Assembly (NCBI GenBank): GCA_903881205.1
Contig: CAIRSC010000048.1
Location: 1-15,398, forward strand
Reading direction: 5' to 3'
DNA length: 15,398 nucleotides
Source of the DNA: an uncultured bacterium
GTDB lineage: Bacteria > Patescibacteriota > Minisyncoccia > Phycocordibacterales > UBA2100
Shown here: positions 5,947 through 12,652 of the stretch, piece by piece
How the letters are laid out: each line of letters starts with the position of its first letter
Position numbering within the stretch: the first letter of the stretch is position 1
Program-made: the position numbers and the translations under genes
Notes under the pieces: model-generated
The model's input: only the letters and a program-made list of their open reading frames with translations
Databases searched by the model: none
Told to the model about the DNA's origin: nothing

Positions 5947-7596
5947 ATGAATAATCCCACCAATCGATTTGCGATCCTCGCCGCCGTGATGCTCGGCATG
6001 TTCCTCGCCGCGCTCGACCAAACGATCGTCGCAACTGCTATGCCGCGCATCGTCGAAGAGTTCAACGGACTCTCGCAGCTCTCATGGGTCTTCACCGCAT
6101 ACATGCTCGCATCCACCATCACCGTACCAATCTACGGCAAACTCTCAGACATCTTCGGACGCCGAGGTCTGTATATTCTCGGTATCGGCATCTTCCTCGT
6201 GGGCTCCGCGCTCTCAGGATTCGCCCACTCAATGATCCAGCTCATCATATTCCGATTCATCCAGGGAATTGGAGCCGGGGCGATCATGGTCAACTCGATC
6301 GCGATCATCTCCGATGTATTTCCTCCGCAAGAACGCGGAAAGTTCCAGGGACTTATCGGTGCCGTCTTCGGCCTGGCCTCGGTGATCGGCCCGTTCCTCG
6401 GTGGATTCATTACTGATAATTTCTCGTGGCGCTGGACCTTCTACATCAACATTCCGCTCGGTCTTATAGCAATGGTCGTGCTTGCCATGGTGCTTCCGAA
6501 GATCGCACACAAGGCAGGGCGCTCGATCGATTATTTGGGGGCACTTCTTATGACGACCACACTGGTCCCGTTCTTGCTTGCACTCGTGTGGGGAGGTAGT
6601 ACCTATGCATGGAATTCGACTGAGATTTTCCTGCTTCTCGGTGCCGCACTCGGTTTCGGATTCCTCTTCATCGCGCGTGAAATGACCGCGCCGGAGCCGA
6701 TCGTGTCGCTGAGTCTTTTCAAGAATCGCGTCTTCCTTATATCAGTGCTCTCGGTCTTCATCACTGCGATGGGTATGTTTGGAGCGATCCTCTACATTCC
6801 ACTCTTCGCGCAAGGCGTGATTGGGGTATCGGCCACACACTCGGGTCTGGCACTGACTCCGATGATGCTCGGGCTCGTGCTCGCGTCGACCATCGGCGGA
6901 CAGATTATGTCGCGCACAGGCAAATATAAGTGGCTCGCCGTCGGCGGCGTCGCCTTCGTGATGATCGGTATGTTCCTCTTTTCGACGATCACCACAGACA
7001 CCACGTCGATCGGCCTCGCGCTTCGCATGGTGGTGCTGGGCTTGGGCCTCGGCGCGACCATGCCGGTCTTCAACCTCGTGGTACAGAGTGCATTCACTCG
7101 CGAGAAGCTCGGAGAGGTCACGGCAAGCGTGCAGCTGGCGCGCTCGATTGGAGGCACGGTGGGCACCGCGATCCTTGGCGGTGTCATGAACGCCGGTCTT
7201 TCGAGCAGGCTTACGAATATCTCATCTGATCCGTTCGTCAGTGCGATGCAGCAGATTGATCCCAATAGTGCGATCGGTACGGTGAATAGCGATACCATCC
7301 AAGGGCTTCTCAATCCGCAGGTGCAGGACGGCATCCGCGCGGGCATTTCGCAGGCGCCGAATTCCGACCAGCTTCTGGCGGCATTCGACAATTTCCTCGG
7401 CACGATCAAGATCGCATTCACTGAATCGGTGGACCACGTGTTCATTATCGGTGCGGGCCTTATGACCATTGCCTTCGTCATAGTCTGGTTCCTGCCGGTC
7501 ATCGAGATCCGCAAGTCCACCAAGCCGAAGCTCGAGCAGATCGGCGACGAACTCGAGGAAGAGCTCGCTTACGACGCTGGAGCCATGGCACACTAA
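5947..7596 (+). CDS. MFS drug efflux transporter, DHA2 (EmrB/QacA) family
   Basis: Proton-driven multidrug exporter of 549 residues with about 14 membrane helices. Motif D1 in helix 1 is LDQTIVATAMP (23-33, with Asp24), motif A is GKLSDIFGRR (64-73), motif B is RFIQGIGAG (103-111) and the antiporter motif C is GAVFGLASVIGPFLGG (138-153). These are diagnostic of 14-helix drug:H+ antiporters. A long loop around 420-475 precedes the last helix, and a charged acidic tail ends the protein. No EmrA-type adaptor or outer-membrane channel gene lies nearby, consistent with single-membrane export. It follows marR by 8 bases with an A-rich gap and no Shine-Dalgarno site, so it is likely on the marR transcript. 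The drug cannot be predicted. Confidence 0.95.
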   Translation: MNNPTNRFAILAAVMLGMFLAALDQTIVATAMPRIVEEFNGLSQLSWVFTAYMLASTITVPIYGKLSDIFGRRGLYILGIGIFLVGSALSGFAHSMIQLIIFRFIQGIGAGAIMVNSIAIISDVFPPQERGKFQGLIGAVFGLASVIGPFLGGFITDNFSWRWTFYINIPLGLIAMVVLAMVLPKIAHKAGRSIDYLGALLMTTTLVPFLLALVWGGSTYAWNSTEIFLLLGAALGFGFLFIAREMTAPEPIVSLSLFKNRVFLISVLSVFITAMGMFGAILYIPLFAQGVIGVSATHSGLALTPMMLGLVLASTIGGQIMSRTGKYKWLAVGGVAFVMIGMFLFSTITTDTTSIGLALRMVVLGLGLGATMPVFNLVVQSAFTREKLGEVTASVQLARSIGGTVGTAILGGVMNAGLSSRLTNISSDPFVSAMQQIDPNSAIGTVNSDTIQGLLNPQVQDGIRAGISQAPNSDQLLAAFDNFLGTIKIAFTESVDHVFIIGAGLMTIAFVIVWFLPVIEIRKSTKPKLEQIGDELEEELAYDAGAMAH

Positions 7597-7599
7597 TCA

Positions 7600-7628
7600 T
7601 TGACCGAAGCCCCCGTTGCTTGTAAGGT
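7600..7628 (+). promoter_or_regulatory. Promoter TTGACC-17-TAAGGT for the gene at 7656
   Basis: TTGACC (7600-7605) matches five of six bases of the -35 consensus. TAAGGT (7623-7628) follows after a 17-base spacer. The predicted start near 7635 gives a leader of about 20 bases that contains a Shine-Dalgarno site. Confidence 0.5.
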
Positions 7629-7643
7629 CTCTCCAGTTCAATC

Positions 7644-7648
7644 GGAGG
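7644..7648 (+). promoter_or_regulatory. Canonical Shine-Dalgarno site GGAGG
   Basis: GGAGG lies seven bases before the ATG at 7656, ideal spacing. It is the only strong ribosome binding site I find in the window, so this gene is initiated differently from its leaderless-looking neighbours. Confidence 0.8.
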
Positions 7649-7655
7649 TACACCA

Positions 7656-8135
7656 ATGTCGCAACCTGTTCTAAACAGAACGCTCGTTCTAACTGCGTTT
7701 GAGTTCGTGCGGCCCAAAATTGAGGCAGCACTCGCAGAACTCAAGCAAGGAAGTTCCCTGGTCCTTGTGGTGAGTGCGATCGAAACCATCAACCCGCGGG
7801 ACGGCAGGTCATTCGAAGAATCCTGTTACCTCATTCACGAGTTCGGCGATCCGAGCAAGAATGACGACCCGATCCGCGATATCGCACTTTCGAAGACCGA
7901 GATATCGGTGCGTACCGGAAAGGCGACACGCGATGTACGGCCGCAAGAACTGCTCGCCGGCGAGACGCTCAAGATCGGCAGTGTCGTCGTGACTGGCGTC
8001 GTTGTTGGCGCCTCCGGCACCAAAGGCGTGATTGATGAGATGATCTCGGGCTGGGTCGCATATGCGATCCAGATGTACTGCGAACTTGAGGTCGCCGCCA
8101 TGCGCGACAGGGAAGCAAATTTCGTAGGCGAATAA
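7656..8135 (+). CDS. Uncharacterised protein with faint HbpS/GlcG-like features
   Basis: A 159-residue protein with no signal peptide or membrane helix, so probably cytoplasmic. I do not recognise it with confidence. The order of elements recalls the HbpS/GlcG (PF03928) fold: a first helix FEFVRPKIEAALAELK (15-30), a strand SLVLVVSAIE, a helix with IALSKTEISVRTGKATRDV (76-94) like the family's A..KA..A...G..T pattern, then VVVTGVVVGASGTKGVIDE (110-128) like its GxxVGAxGxSG turn, and a final helix. Those relatives bind haem or glycolate-pathway ligands, but the similarity is too weak to assign a role. It stands alone between the efflux gene and a hairpin, with its own promoter and the only strong Shine-Dalgarno site. 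Confidence 0.6.
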   Translation: MSQPVLNRTLVLTAFEFVRPKIEAALAELKQGSSLVLVVSAIETINPRDGRSFEESCYLIHEFGDPSKNDDPIRDIALSKTEISVRTGKATRDVRPQELLAGETLKIGSVVVTGVVVGASGTKGVIDEMISGWVAYAIQMYCELEVAAMRDREANFVGE

Positions 8136-8142
8136 GTGGAAA

Positions 8143-8173
8143 AGAGGGCTCTTGCGCTATGCGGGAGCCCTCT
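8143..8173 (+). terminator. Hairpin after the gene at 7656, probable terminator
   Basis: AGAGGGCTC (8143-8151) pairs perfectly with GAGCCCTCT (8165-8173). Four more inner pairs, including G-T wobbles, close a short loop. The downstream tract is not T-rich, so termination may be weak, or the hairpin may protect the mRNA end. Confidence 0.5.
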
Positions 8174-8200
8174 GTCTGTGTAGTACAGAAAAAGAGCCGC

Positions 8201-8229
8201 TTGACACCCAGTGTAAGCGGTGATACTAT
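8201..8229 (+). promoter_or_regulatory. Strong promoter of the RNA helicase gene
   Basis: TTGACA (8201-8206), a 17-base spacer and TACTAT (8224-8229) with an extended TGA element form the best promoter in the window. The predicted start near 8236 leaves about 130 bases of leader before the helicase ATG at 8366. Confidence 0.75.
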
Positions 8230-8235
8230 AGATAT

Positions 8236-8365
8236 ACCAACGTTCTCTAGTTTCTGTCTTGAGGCATCACTCAGGACCATCCCGCCAGTCGAAAGAAGGG
8301 ATGTATGAGTCTGAAGGCCGATGGATTAAATAGTAATGCTGCACTCGCAGCACCAATAGAAGTAT
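8236..8365 (+). promoter_or_regulatory. Structured 5' leader of the DEAD-box helicase mRNA
   Basis: Three hairpins lie in a row: CTTGAG/CTCAGG (8258-8275, one wobble pair), CATCCC/GGGATG (8278-8303, 14-base loop) and TGCTGC/GCAGCA (8337-8352, 4-base loop), the last ending 13 bases before the ATG. The third hairpin lies within a 7-codon reading frame ATG...TAG (8336-8359), which is in frame with the helicase and ends six bases before it. No strong Shine-Dalgarno site precedes the helicase ATG. A role in translation control or RNA-helicase autoregulation is inferred. Confidence 0.45.
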
Positions 8366-9595
8366 ATGTATCACCGTTCATTCGGCTCACGCTCCGGCGG
8401 GAGCTCCGGCTATGCCCCTCGCGGCGGCCGACGCCCACAGTCTTATTCGAGAGGCGCAGCCCGCTCAGCGGGAGGCCGCGGCGGCTTCGGCGGCCAGCGC
8501 ATCGACGTCTCACGCTTCATCAACAAAGCGGTCATCGTCGAAGAGCAGGCAGTCTTCGTGCCCGAACATCAGTTCGCTGATTTCGAGATCCAGGAGTCGC
8601 TCAAGAAAAATATCTCCGCAAAGGGGTACGTCTTCCCGACGCCGATCCAGGACAAAGCCATCCCTCACGTACTTCGCGGTGAGGACGTCGTCGGTATCGC
8701 CAACACCGGCACCGGCAAAACAGCCGCATTCCTTATTCCACTTATCAACAAGGTCCTCGCGGACCGCTCACAGCGCATCCTCATCATGGTTCCGACGCGC
8801 GAACTCGCGCAGCAGATCGAAGAGGAGTTCTGGGGCTTTGCGAATTACATGCGCATCGGCGCGGTCACGTGTGTCGGCGGTGCCAACATCAATCCGCAGA
8901 TCAACATGCTTCGCCGCAACCCGAACTTTGTCATCGGTACTCCCGGACGCCTCAAAGACATCATGGAACGTCGCGTGCTCGACCTCTCAAAATTCCAGAC
9001 GGTCGTGCTCGACGAAGCGGACCGCATGCTCGACATGGGCTTCATCGACGACATGAAATTCATCATGGGCACGATGGCACCGGTGCGCCATACGCTCTTC
9101 TTCTCCGCGACACTCTCGCGCGAGATCGAGATGCTCATCGGCAGCTTCCTCAATAATCCGATCCGTATCTCGGTGAAGACCGGGGACACCTCGAAGAATG
9201 TCGACCAGGATGTCATCCGCACCGGCGGCAAGAACAAAGTGGATATCCTCCACGAGCTGCTCACGCAGCCGGAGTTCTCCAAGGTGCTCGTCTTCGGACG
9301 CACCAAGCACGGTGTCGAGAAGCTTTCCCAGCTGCTCGCGCAGCGCGGCTTCAAGACCGAATCGATCCACGGCAACAAGACGCAGAGTAAGCGCGAGCGC
9401 GCACTCTCCGGCTTCAAGCGCAACCAGATCCAGGTACTCGTCGCGACCGACGTCGCAGCCCGCGGCATCGACGTGGACAATGTGTCTCACGTGATCAACT
9501 ACGATATCCCGACGACCTACGAAGACTACGTGCACCGCATCGGACGCACCGGCCGCGCAGGCAAGGGAGGCAAGGCGCTGACCTTCATCGACTAA
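8366..9595 (+). CDS. DEAD-box ATP-dependent RNA helicase with RGG-rich N-terminus
   Basis: ATP-driven enzyme that unwinds short RNA duplexes, typically in ribosome assembly, mRNA turnover and cold growth. The 409-residue protein has the Q motif region FADFEIQESLKKN with PTPIQ, then motif I ANTGTGKT, Ia PTRELAQQ, Ib TPGRL, II DEAD, III SAT, the IV region VLVFGRTK, V ATDVAARGIDV and VI HRIGRTGRAG, so both RecA lobes are complete. Residues 1-50 are an unusual basic tail rich in Arg, Gly and Ser with RGG and GGRGGFGG elements, where related enzymes usually have a C-terminal tail. The protein ends soon after motif VI with no C-terminal extension. The ATG at 8366 is the first after an in-frame TAG. 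A long structured leader precedes it and a strong terminator follows. Confidence 0.95.
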   Translation: MYHRSFGSRSGGSSGYAPRGGRRPQSYSRGAARSAGGRGGFGGQRIDVSRFINKAVIVEEQAVFVPEHQFADFEIQESLKKNISAKGYVFPTPIQDKAIPHVLRGEDVVGIANTGTGKTAAFLIPLINKVLADRSQRILIMVPTRELAQQIEEEFWGFANYMRIGAVTCVGGANINPQINMLRRNPNFVIGTPGRLKDIMERRVLDLSKFQTVVLDEADRMLDMGFIDDMKFIMGTMAPVRHTLFFSATLSREIEMLIGSFLNNPIRISVKTGDTSKNVDQDVIRTGGKNKVDILHELLTQPEFSKVLVFGRTKHGVEKLSQLLAQRGFKTESIHGNKTQSKRERALSGFKRNQIQVLVATDVAARGIDVDNVSHVINYDIPTTYEDYVHRIGRTGRAGKGGKALTFID

Positions 9596-9608
9596 TTACC
9601 ATCAAAAC

Positions 9609-9636
9609 AAAAAGCCCCGCGTAAGCGGGGCTTTTT
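9609..9636 (+). terminator. Strong rho-independent terminator after the helicase gene
   Basis: AAAAAGCCCCGC (9609-9620) and GCGGGGCTTTTT (9625-9636) form a perfect 12-base stem with a GTAA loop, ending in five T residues. It lies 13 bases after the stop codon. Confidence 0.95.
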
Positions 9637-9700
9637 GCCGGGACTTGCACAAAATCACGATTCGGTGCATAACTGTGATATTAGCCCAGACAGCGTGGAG

Positions 9701-9727
9701 TTGGTCAAGGGTAGAGTAGATTATAAA
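9701..9727 (+). promoter_or_regulatory. Tentative promoter for the IPT/PKD surface protein
   Basis: TATAAA (9722-9727) follows TTGGTC (9701-9706) after a short 15-base spacer. Other candidates are TTGCAC (9645-9650) with CATAAC (9668-9673), and a late TATATT (9751-9756) near the ATG. I cannot choose firmly among them. There is no Shine-Dalgarno site. Confidence 0.3.
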
Positions 9728-9760
9728 TCCTTATTTTAAGCCCAAAAAGATATATTTAGT

Positions 9761-11437
9761 ATGAACAAGATCATCACCGCCGGAATCGTTGCTTTGTCTC
9801 TGTTCGTCGCAGGGACTGCATCTGCCCAAACGTACAACTATACGAGCCCGTATTCATACTCACAGACCTATACCTACGGTACGTGCACGCAGCTTTCGCG
9901 CGATCTCTACAAGGGGATGCGAGGCAGCGACGTCACTGCGCTTCAGACATTCCTCGTCGCACAGAATTACAGCGGATCCGGTTCGTGGATGGTGACCGGC
10001 TACTTCGGCACGGCAACACAGGTCGCGCTCCAGAATTTCCAGCACTCTCGAGGACTCTCAGCTTCCGGCGTTGCCGACAGCTGGACGCGTGCTGCAATTT
10101 CGGGCTCATGCGGCAATACCATCCCGACCACTCCTTCATATCCCACCTATCCTTCGTACCCAACATACCCAACCTATCCCACCTATCCGACATATCCGGT
10201 GAACGGAGTCGTGAGTATCACGACACTCTCTCCAAACTCAGCGGCAGCAGGGACCATCGTTACGGTCTACGGTTCCGGATTTGATCAGTCGAATACCGTT
10301 TATGTCGGCTCGACCGCGGTCACCGCGAACACTTCGTATAACGGAAATTCACTCACGTTCACCGTGCCGTCATTCCTCTCGGGCACGCAGCAGGTGTACG
10401 TCGCCAATTCGCGCGGCACCAGCAACAGCCTTCCGCTCTCAATCTCCTACACGACCGGCTGTGCGTATGCTTCCAACTACTACGGCAGCAACTGCTACAA
10501 CCCATGTACTTACGGCTGCAACACCGGCACGCCCGCCATCTCGTACCTCAATCCTCAGTCCGGCGCGGTTGGTTCATCAGTGACTGTCCTCGGTTCCGGA
10601 TTCTCGACGACCGGCAACACGGTACATTTCGGACAGGGAATCATCGCGGGAATCATCTCGTCCGATGGCAACTCCGTTTCCTTCACCGTTCCGTCTACGC
10701 TCACCGGTTTCGGAACGCAGTCGACCGTGCTCGGCACCTATCCGGTATATGTGACCAACGCCGGCGGCGTGAGCAGCAACACGGTGCAGTACACGGTCAC
10801 CGGTCTCGGCTCGACGCTTTCACCAACGATCTCGAGTGTGAACGGTCCGACAACACTTCAGACCGGTATCAGCGGCACCTGGACCGTCAACGTCAACACG
10901 TTCTCGAATCAATATACGACGCTCTCGGTCAACTGGGGCGATGCCAATAACGGCTACGTGAATGCTGCTGCACCGCAGACTTTGTACGCGGGATCACAGA
11001 CCGCGACGTTCACGCACGCGTATGTCACACCGGGCACCTACACACTGACCTTCTCGGTATCGAATCCCAACGGACAGTCGAGTGTGTACACGTCGACCGT
11101 TTACGTGACGGGCTCGGGTACTACATACGGACAGCCGACGCTCTCGTACCTCAGTCCTCAGTCCGGACGCATTGGTACTCAGGTGATCCTCTCGGGCACC
11201 GGATTCACACAGTACGACAACACTGTGCACTTCGGCATCGGCGGTACGCAACACCTCACTTCGGTCAACGGCAATACGATCTACTACACGATCCCATCGT
11301 ATATCTCTACCTGCGACGTGAATCTCACATTCGCTGCCTGCTACACGCCTCAGCAGGTCACACCAGGCACGTACCAGATCTACGTGACCAATGCGCAGGG
11401 TCAGACCAATCAGCTTTCGTTCACCGTCACCTATTAG
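9761..11437 (+). CDS. Secreted surface protein: peptidoglycan-binding, IPT/TIG and PKD domains
   Basis: Predicted exported wall-attached protein of 558 residues. A signal peptide (1-22) has a Lys near the start, a hydrophobic core and a TASA cleavage site before QTYNY. A Tyr-rich stretch leads into a PG_binding_1-like domain (about 42-117: LYKGMRGSDVTALQTFL, then GYFGTATQVALQNFQ) bracketed by Cys42 and Cys117. A Tyr/Thr/Ser-Pro spacer (124-146) follows, then IPT/TIG 1 (about 150-230), a linker with Cys234, 245, 249 and 253, IPT/TIG 2 (258-346), a PKD-like domain (about 356-450, with NWGDA and PGTYTLTFSVSNPNG) and IPT/TIG 3 (458-558) with Cys518 and Cys527. All eight cysteines could pair as disulfides. 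The likely role is display or adhesion on the cell surface; no enzymatic site is seen. Confidence 0.85.
   Translation: MNKIITAGIVALSLFVAGTASAQTYNYTSPYSYSQTYTYGTCTQLSRDLYKGMRGSDVTALQTFLVAQNYSGSGSWMVTGYFGTATQVALQNFQHSRGLSASGVADSWTRAAISGSCGNTIPTTPSYPTYPSYPTYPTYPTYPTYPVNGVVSITTLSPNSAAAGTIVTVYGSGFDQSNTVYVGSTAVTANTSYNGNSLTFTVPSFLSGTQQVYVANSRGTSNSLPLSISYTTGCAYASNYYGSNCYNPCTYGCNTGTPAISYLNPQSGAVGSSVTVLGSGFSTTGNTVHFGQGIIAGIISSDGNSVSFTVPSTLTGFGTQSTVLGTYPVYVTNAGGVSSNTVQYTVTGLGSTLSPTISSVNGPTTLQTGISGTWTVNVNTFSNQYTTLSVNWGDANNGYVNAAAPQTLYAGSQTATFTHAYVTPGTYTLTFSVSNPNGQSSVYTSTVYVTGSGTTYGQPTLSYLSPQSGRIGTQVILSGTGFTQYDNTVHFGIGGTQHLTSVNGNTIYYTIPSYISTCDVNLTFAACYTPQQVTPGTYQIYVTNAQGQTNQLSFTVTY
10130..10198 (+). repeat. 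Tandem repeat encoding the Tyr-Pro spacer
   Basis: A degenerate 9-base unit (consensus near ACCTATCCC, encoding Thr/Ser-Tyr-Pro) is repeated about seven to eight times. It encodes residues 124-146 of the surface protein, a stiff extended stalk between the wall-binding domain and the IPT domains. Such repeats can change in copy number by slippage. Confidence 0.8.
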
Positions 11438-11461
11438 GATATTCTTCAGAGACATTCTGAC

Positions 11462-11491
11462 AAAAAGGCGCGCCGAGAGGCGCGCCTTTTT
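11462..11491 (+). terminator. Strong rho-independent terminator after the IPT/PKD gene
   Basis: AAAAAGGCGCGCC (11462-11474) and GGCGCGCCTTTTT (11479-11491) form a perfect 13-base stem with a GAGA loop and five T residues. It isolates the surface-protein transcript from the next gene. Confidence 0.95.
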
Positions 11492-11497
11492 GTAGTG

Positions 11498-11503
11498 CAT
11501 ACT
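11498..11503 (+). promoter_or_regulatory. Weak candidate -10 box for the SanA-like gene
   Basis: CATACT starts 12 bases before the ATG at 11510, the same spacing as the clearer leaderless-type promoters here. It matches four of six consensus bases. The short gap after the terminator leaves little room for other promoters. Confidence 0.25.
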
Positions 11504-11509
11504 GGTGCT

Positions 11510-12157
11510 ATGTCGCATTTCGGCTACATACGACTCGCCCTTATATGCATCCTCTCGGTGCTTGCGGTAATCATCATGATCCCCGTGTGCATGCGCCTAG
11601 CCATGCAGGGATACATGTACACGAATGTCGATGATGTCCCCGTGGCACAGGTGGCACTGGTGCTCGGGGCGTCGGTGGTTCACGGGCAGCCATCGCCGAT
11701 CCTCGAGTACCGTGCTGCGGCTGCGGTCGAGCTCTATCGACGAGGCAAGGTATCGAAGATATTGGTGACGGGGGATAATGGCGCGCTCTCGCACGATGAG
11801 GTGACACCGGTGCGCAAATATCTGATTGATGCGGGGATCCCTGCGGGCGATATCTTCCTCGATCATGCGGGATTCGATACGTATTCGAGCATGTATCGCG
11901 CGCGCGATGTGTTCCAGGCGCAATCACTCACGATCGTGACACAGGATTTCCACCTGCCGCGCGCGCTCTTTATTGCGCGGCACCTCGGTATCACCGCCTA
12001 CGGCTATACCGCCAAGGGCGGCGACGAGGAGCATGATTATGTGCGCGAGATCCCGGCATCCAACAAAGCACTGCTCGATCTTTTCATTCGGCGTGTGCCA
12101 AAATATCTTGGCGATGTGATACCACTTTCGGGCGACGGTTCAACCACTTGGTATTGA
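11510..12157 (+). CDS. SanA/YdcF-like DUF218 membrane-anchored protein
   Basis: A 215-residue protein with one N-terminal membrane helix (about 7-28) and an outward-facing DUF218 domain. Family landmarks are VALVLGASVVHGQPSPIL (48-65), YRAAAAVELYRRGKVSKILVTGDNG (67-91), TPVRKYLIDAGIPAGDIFLD (99-118), GFDTYSSMYRARDVF (121-135) and VTQDFHLPRALFIARHLG (143-160). This order closely follows E. coli SanA, which supports envelope barrier function and vancomycin exclusion; YdcF relatives are also in this fold. The precise reaction is unknown. The ATG at 11510 is preferred over an in-frame GTG at 11495 because the GTG adds only five residues beside the terminator and lies before the candidate -10 spacing. 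The stop is TGA. Confidence 0.85.
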   Translation: MSHFGYIRLALICILSVLAVIIMIPVCMRLAMQGYMYTNVDDVPVAQVALVLGASVVHGQPSPILEYRAAAAVELYRRGKVSKILVTGDNGALSHDEVTPVRKYLIDAGIPAGDIFLDHAGFDTYSSMYRARDVFQAQSLTIVTQDFHLPRALFIARHLGITAYGYTAKGGDEEHDYVREIPASNKALLDLFIRRVPKYLGDVIPLSGDGSTTWY

Positions 12158-12328
12158 TCTGCTCGGGCACATTTTTTTACCGTCGCTATCTGGCGCTGCT
12201 GCGCCAGCGCTGAATCTCGGTCCCGTCGGACCTGCGAACACGGCAAAAAACTGCGCCGCTCGCTCCTTCGGTAGGGAATACGGATTAGTCTTGCTCGCTT
12301 TTTTTCAATAAATAAGGTACATAAGGAT
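12158..12328. other. Intergenic region with hairpins and no recognisable gene
   Basis: This 171-base gap is GC-rich and holds two compact inverted repeats, TGGCGC-TGCT-GCGCCA (12191-12206) and GGTCC-CGTC-GGACC (12219-12232). A second pairing, GCGCTG with CAGCGC (12194-12210), competes with the first. The hexamer GCTCGC occurs twice (near 12258 and 12293), and T-rich tracts bound the region. The last part carries the promoter of the next gene. The rest may terminate the SanA-like gene or encode a small RNA; I cannot tell which. Confidence 0.4.
12291..12318 (+). promoter_or_regulatory. Candidate promoter TTGCTC-16-TAAGGT
   Basis: TTGCTC (12291-12296) and TAAGGT (12313-12318) are separated by a 16-base, T/A-rich spacer. 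The same TAAGGT hexamer serves the gene at 7656. The predicted start is a few bases before the ATG at 12329. AAGGA lies one base before the ATG, too close for normal Shine-Dalgarno use. Confidence 0.4.
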
Positions 12329-12622
12329 ATGCAATTCAAAATTCCATTCAAAGGTTCTCGCGCAGACGGAGTAGTACGTATCAAGCAGATGCTCTCCGAA
12401 CACGCCGCACAGATCAAGGAAAATGCAGAAGGTGTGAAAACAGAGTGGAACGATCACGTGCTCTCGTTTGAATTCACCGCACAGGGCAAACATATCCTCG
12501 GCACTGTCACGGTCAATGACAATGAATTCGATATCTATGCGAAGCTCCCGCTGACGCTTCGGCTTTTCGAAGGTACGATCGAGCGCATGGTGGAGTCCGA
12601 GATCAAAAAACTTGCTCTGTAA
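12329..12622 (+). CDS. Small protein resembling PHA_gran_rgn (PHA-system family)
   Basis: A 97-residue soluble protein. An N-terminal amphipathic helix with SRADGVVRIKQMLSEHAAQI (10-29) is followed by beta strands, with VLSFEFTAQGKHILGTVTVN (44-63) and FDIYAKLPLTLRLFEGTIER (67-86), then a terminal helix MVESEIKKLAL. The strand pair followed by a conserved LPL and a closing helix is the layout of the polyhydroxyalkanoic acid system family (PF09650), first linked to PHA granules but widely found without PHA genes. No PHA synthase or depolymerase lies in this window, so a storage-granule role is doubtful. I recognise the family from pattern only, at moderate confidence. Confidence 0.6.
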   Translation: MQFKIPFKGSRADGVVRIKQMLSEHAAQIKENAEGVKTEWNDHVLSFEFTAQGKHILGTVTVNDNEFDIYAKLPLTLRLFEGTIERMVESEIKKLAL

Positions 12623-12652
12623 CGACTCCGGCGTTCATACGTCACCATAGGT

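Noticed and set aside
6792..7523. Long open frame (243 codons) on the minus strand inside the efflux gene
   Set aside because: It is the antisense shadow of a well-supported transporter; composition is dominated by Ser, Thr, Pro, Ile and Met, with no domain or start signals.
8258..8325. Possible c-di-GMP-I (GEMM) riboswitch suggested by a GAAA stretch and a CCGATGG end
   Set aside because: The conserved core elements (CAGGGCAAACC-like, GGGACGCAAAGCC-like and the GGTAGCGGGG stem) are absent, so the resemblance is superficial.
8305..8580. Open frame starting in the helicase leader and overlapping the helicase gene in another frame
   Set aside because: After about 25 codons it becomes an Arg/Pro-rich shadow of the RGG-coding region. 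An AGAAGGG lies near its ATG, but the protein has no recognisable features.
10130..10198. Tandem repeats that might be a CRISPR or non-coding repeat array
   Set aside because: Units are 9 bases, contiguous, in frame and encode a Thr-Tyr-Pro spacer; there are no spacers and no cas genes.
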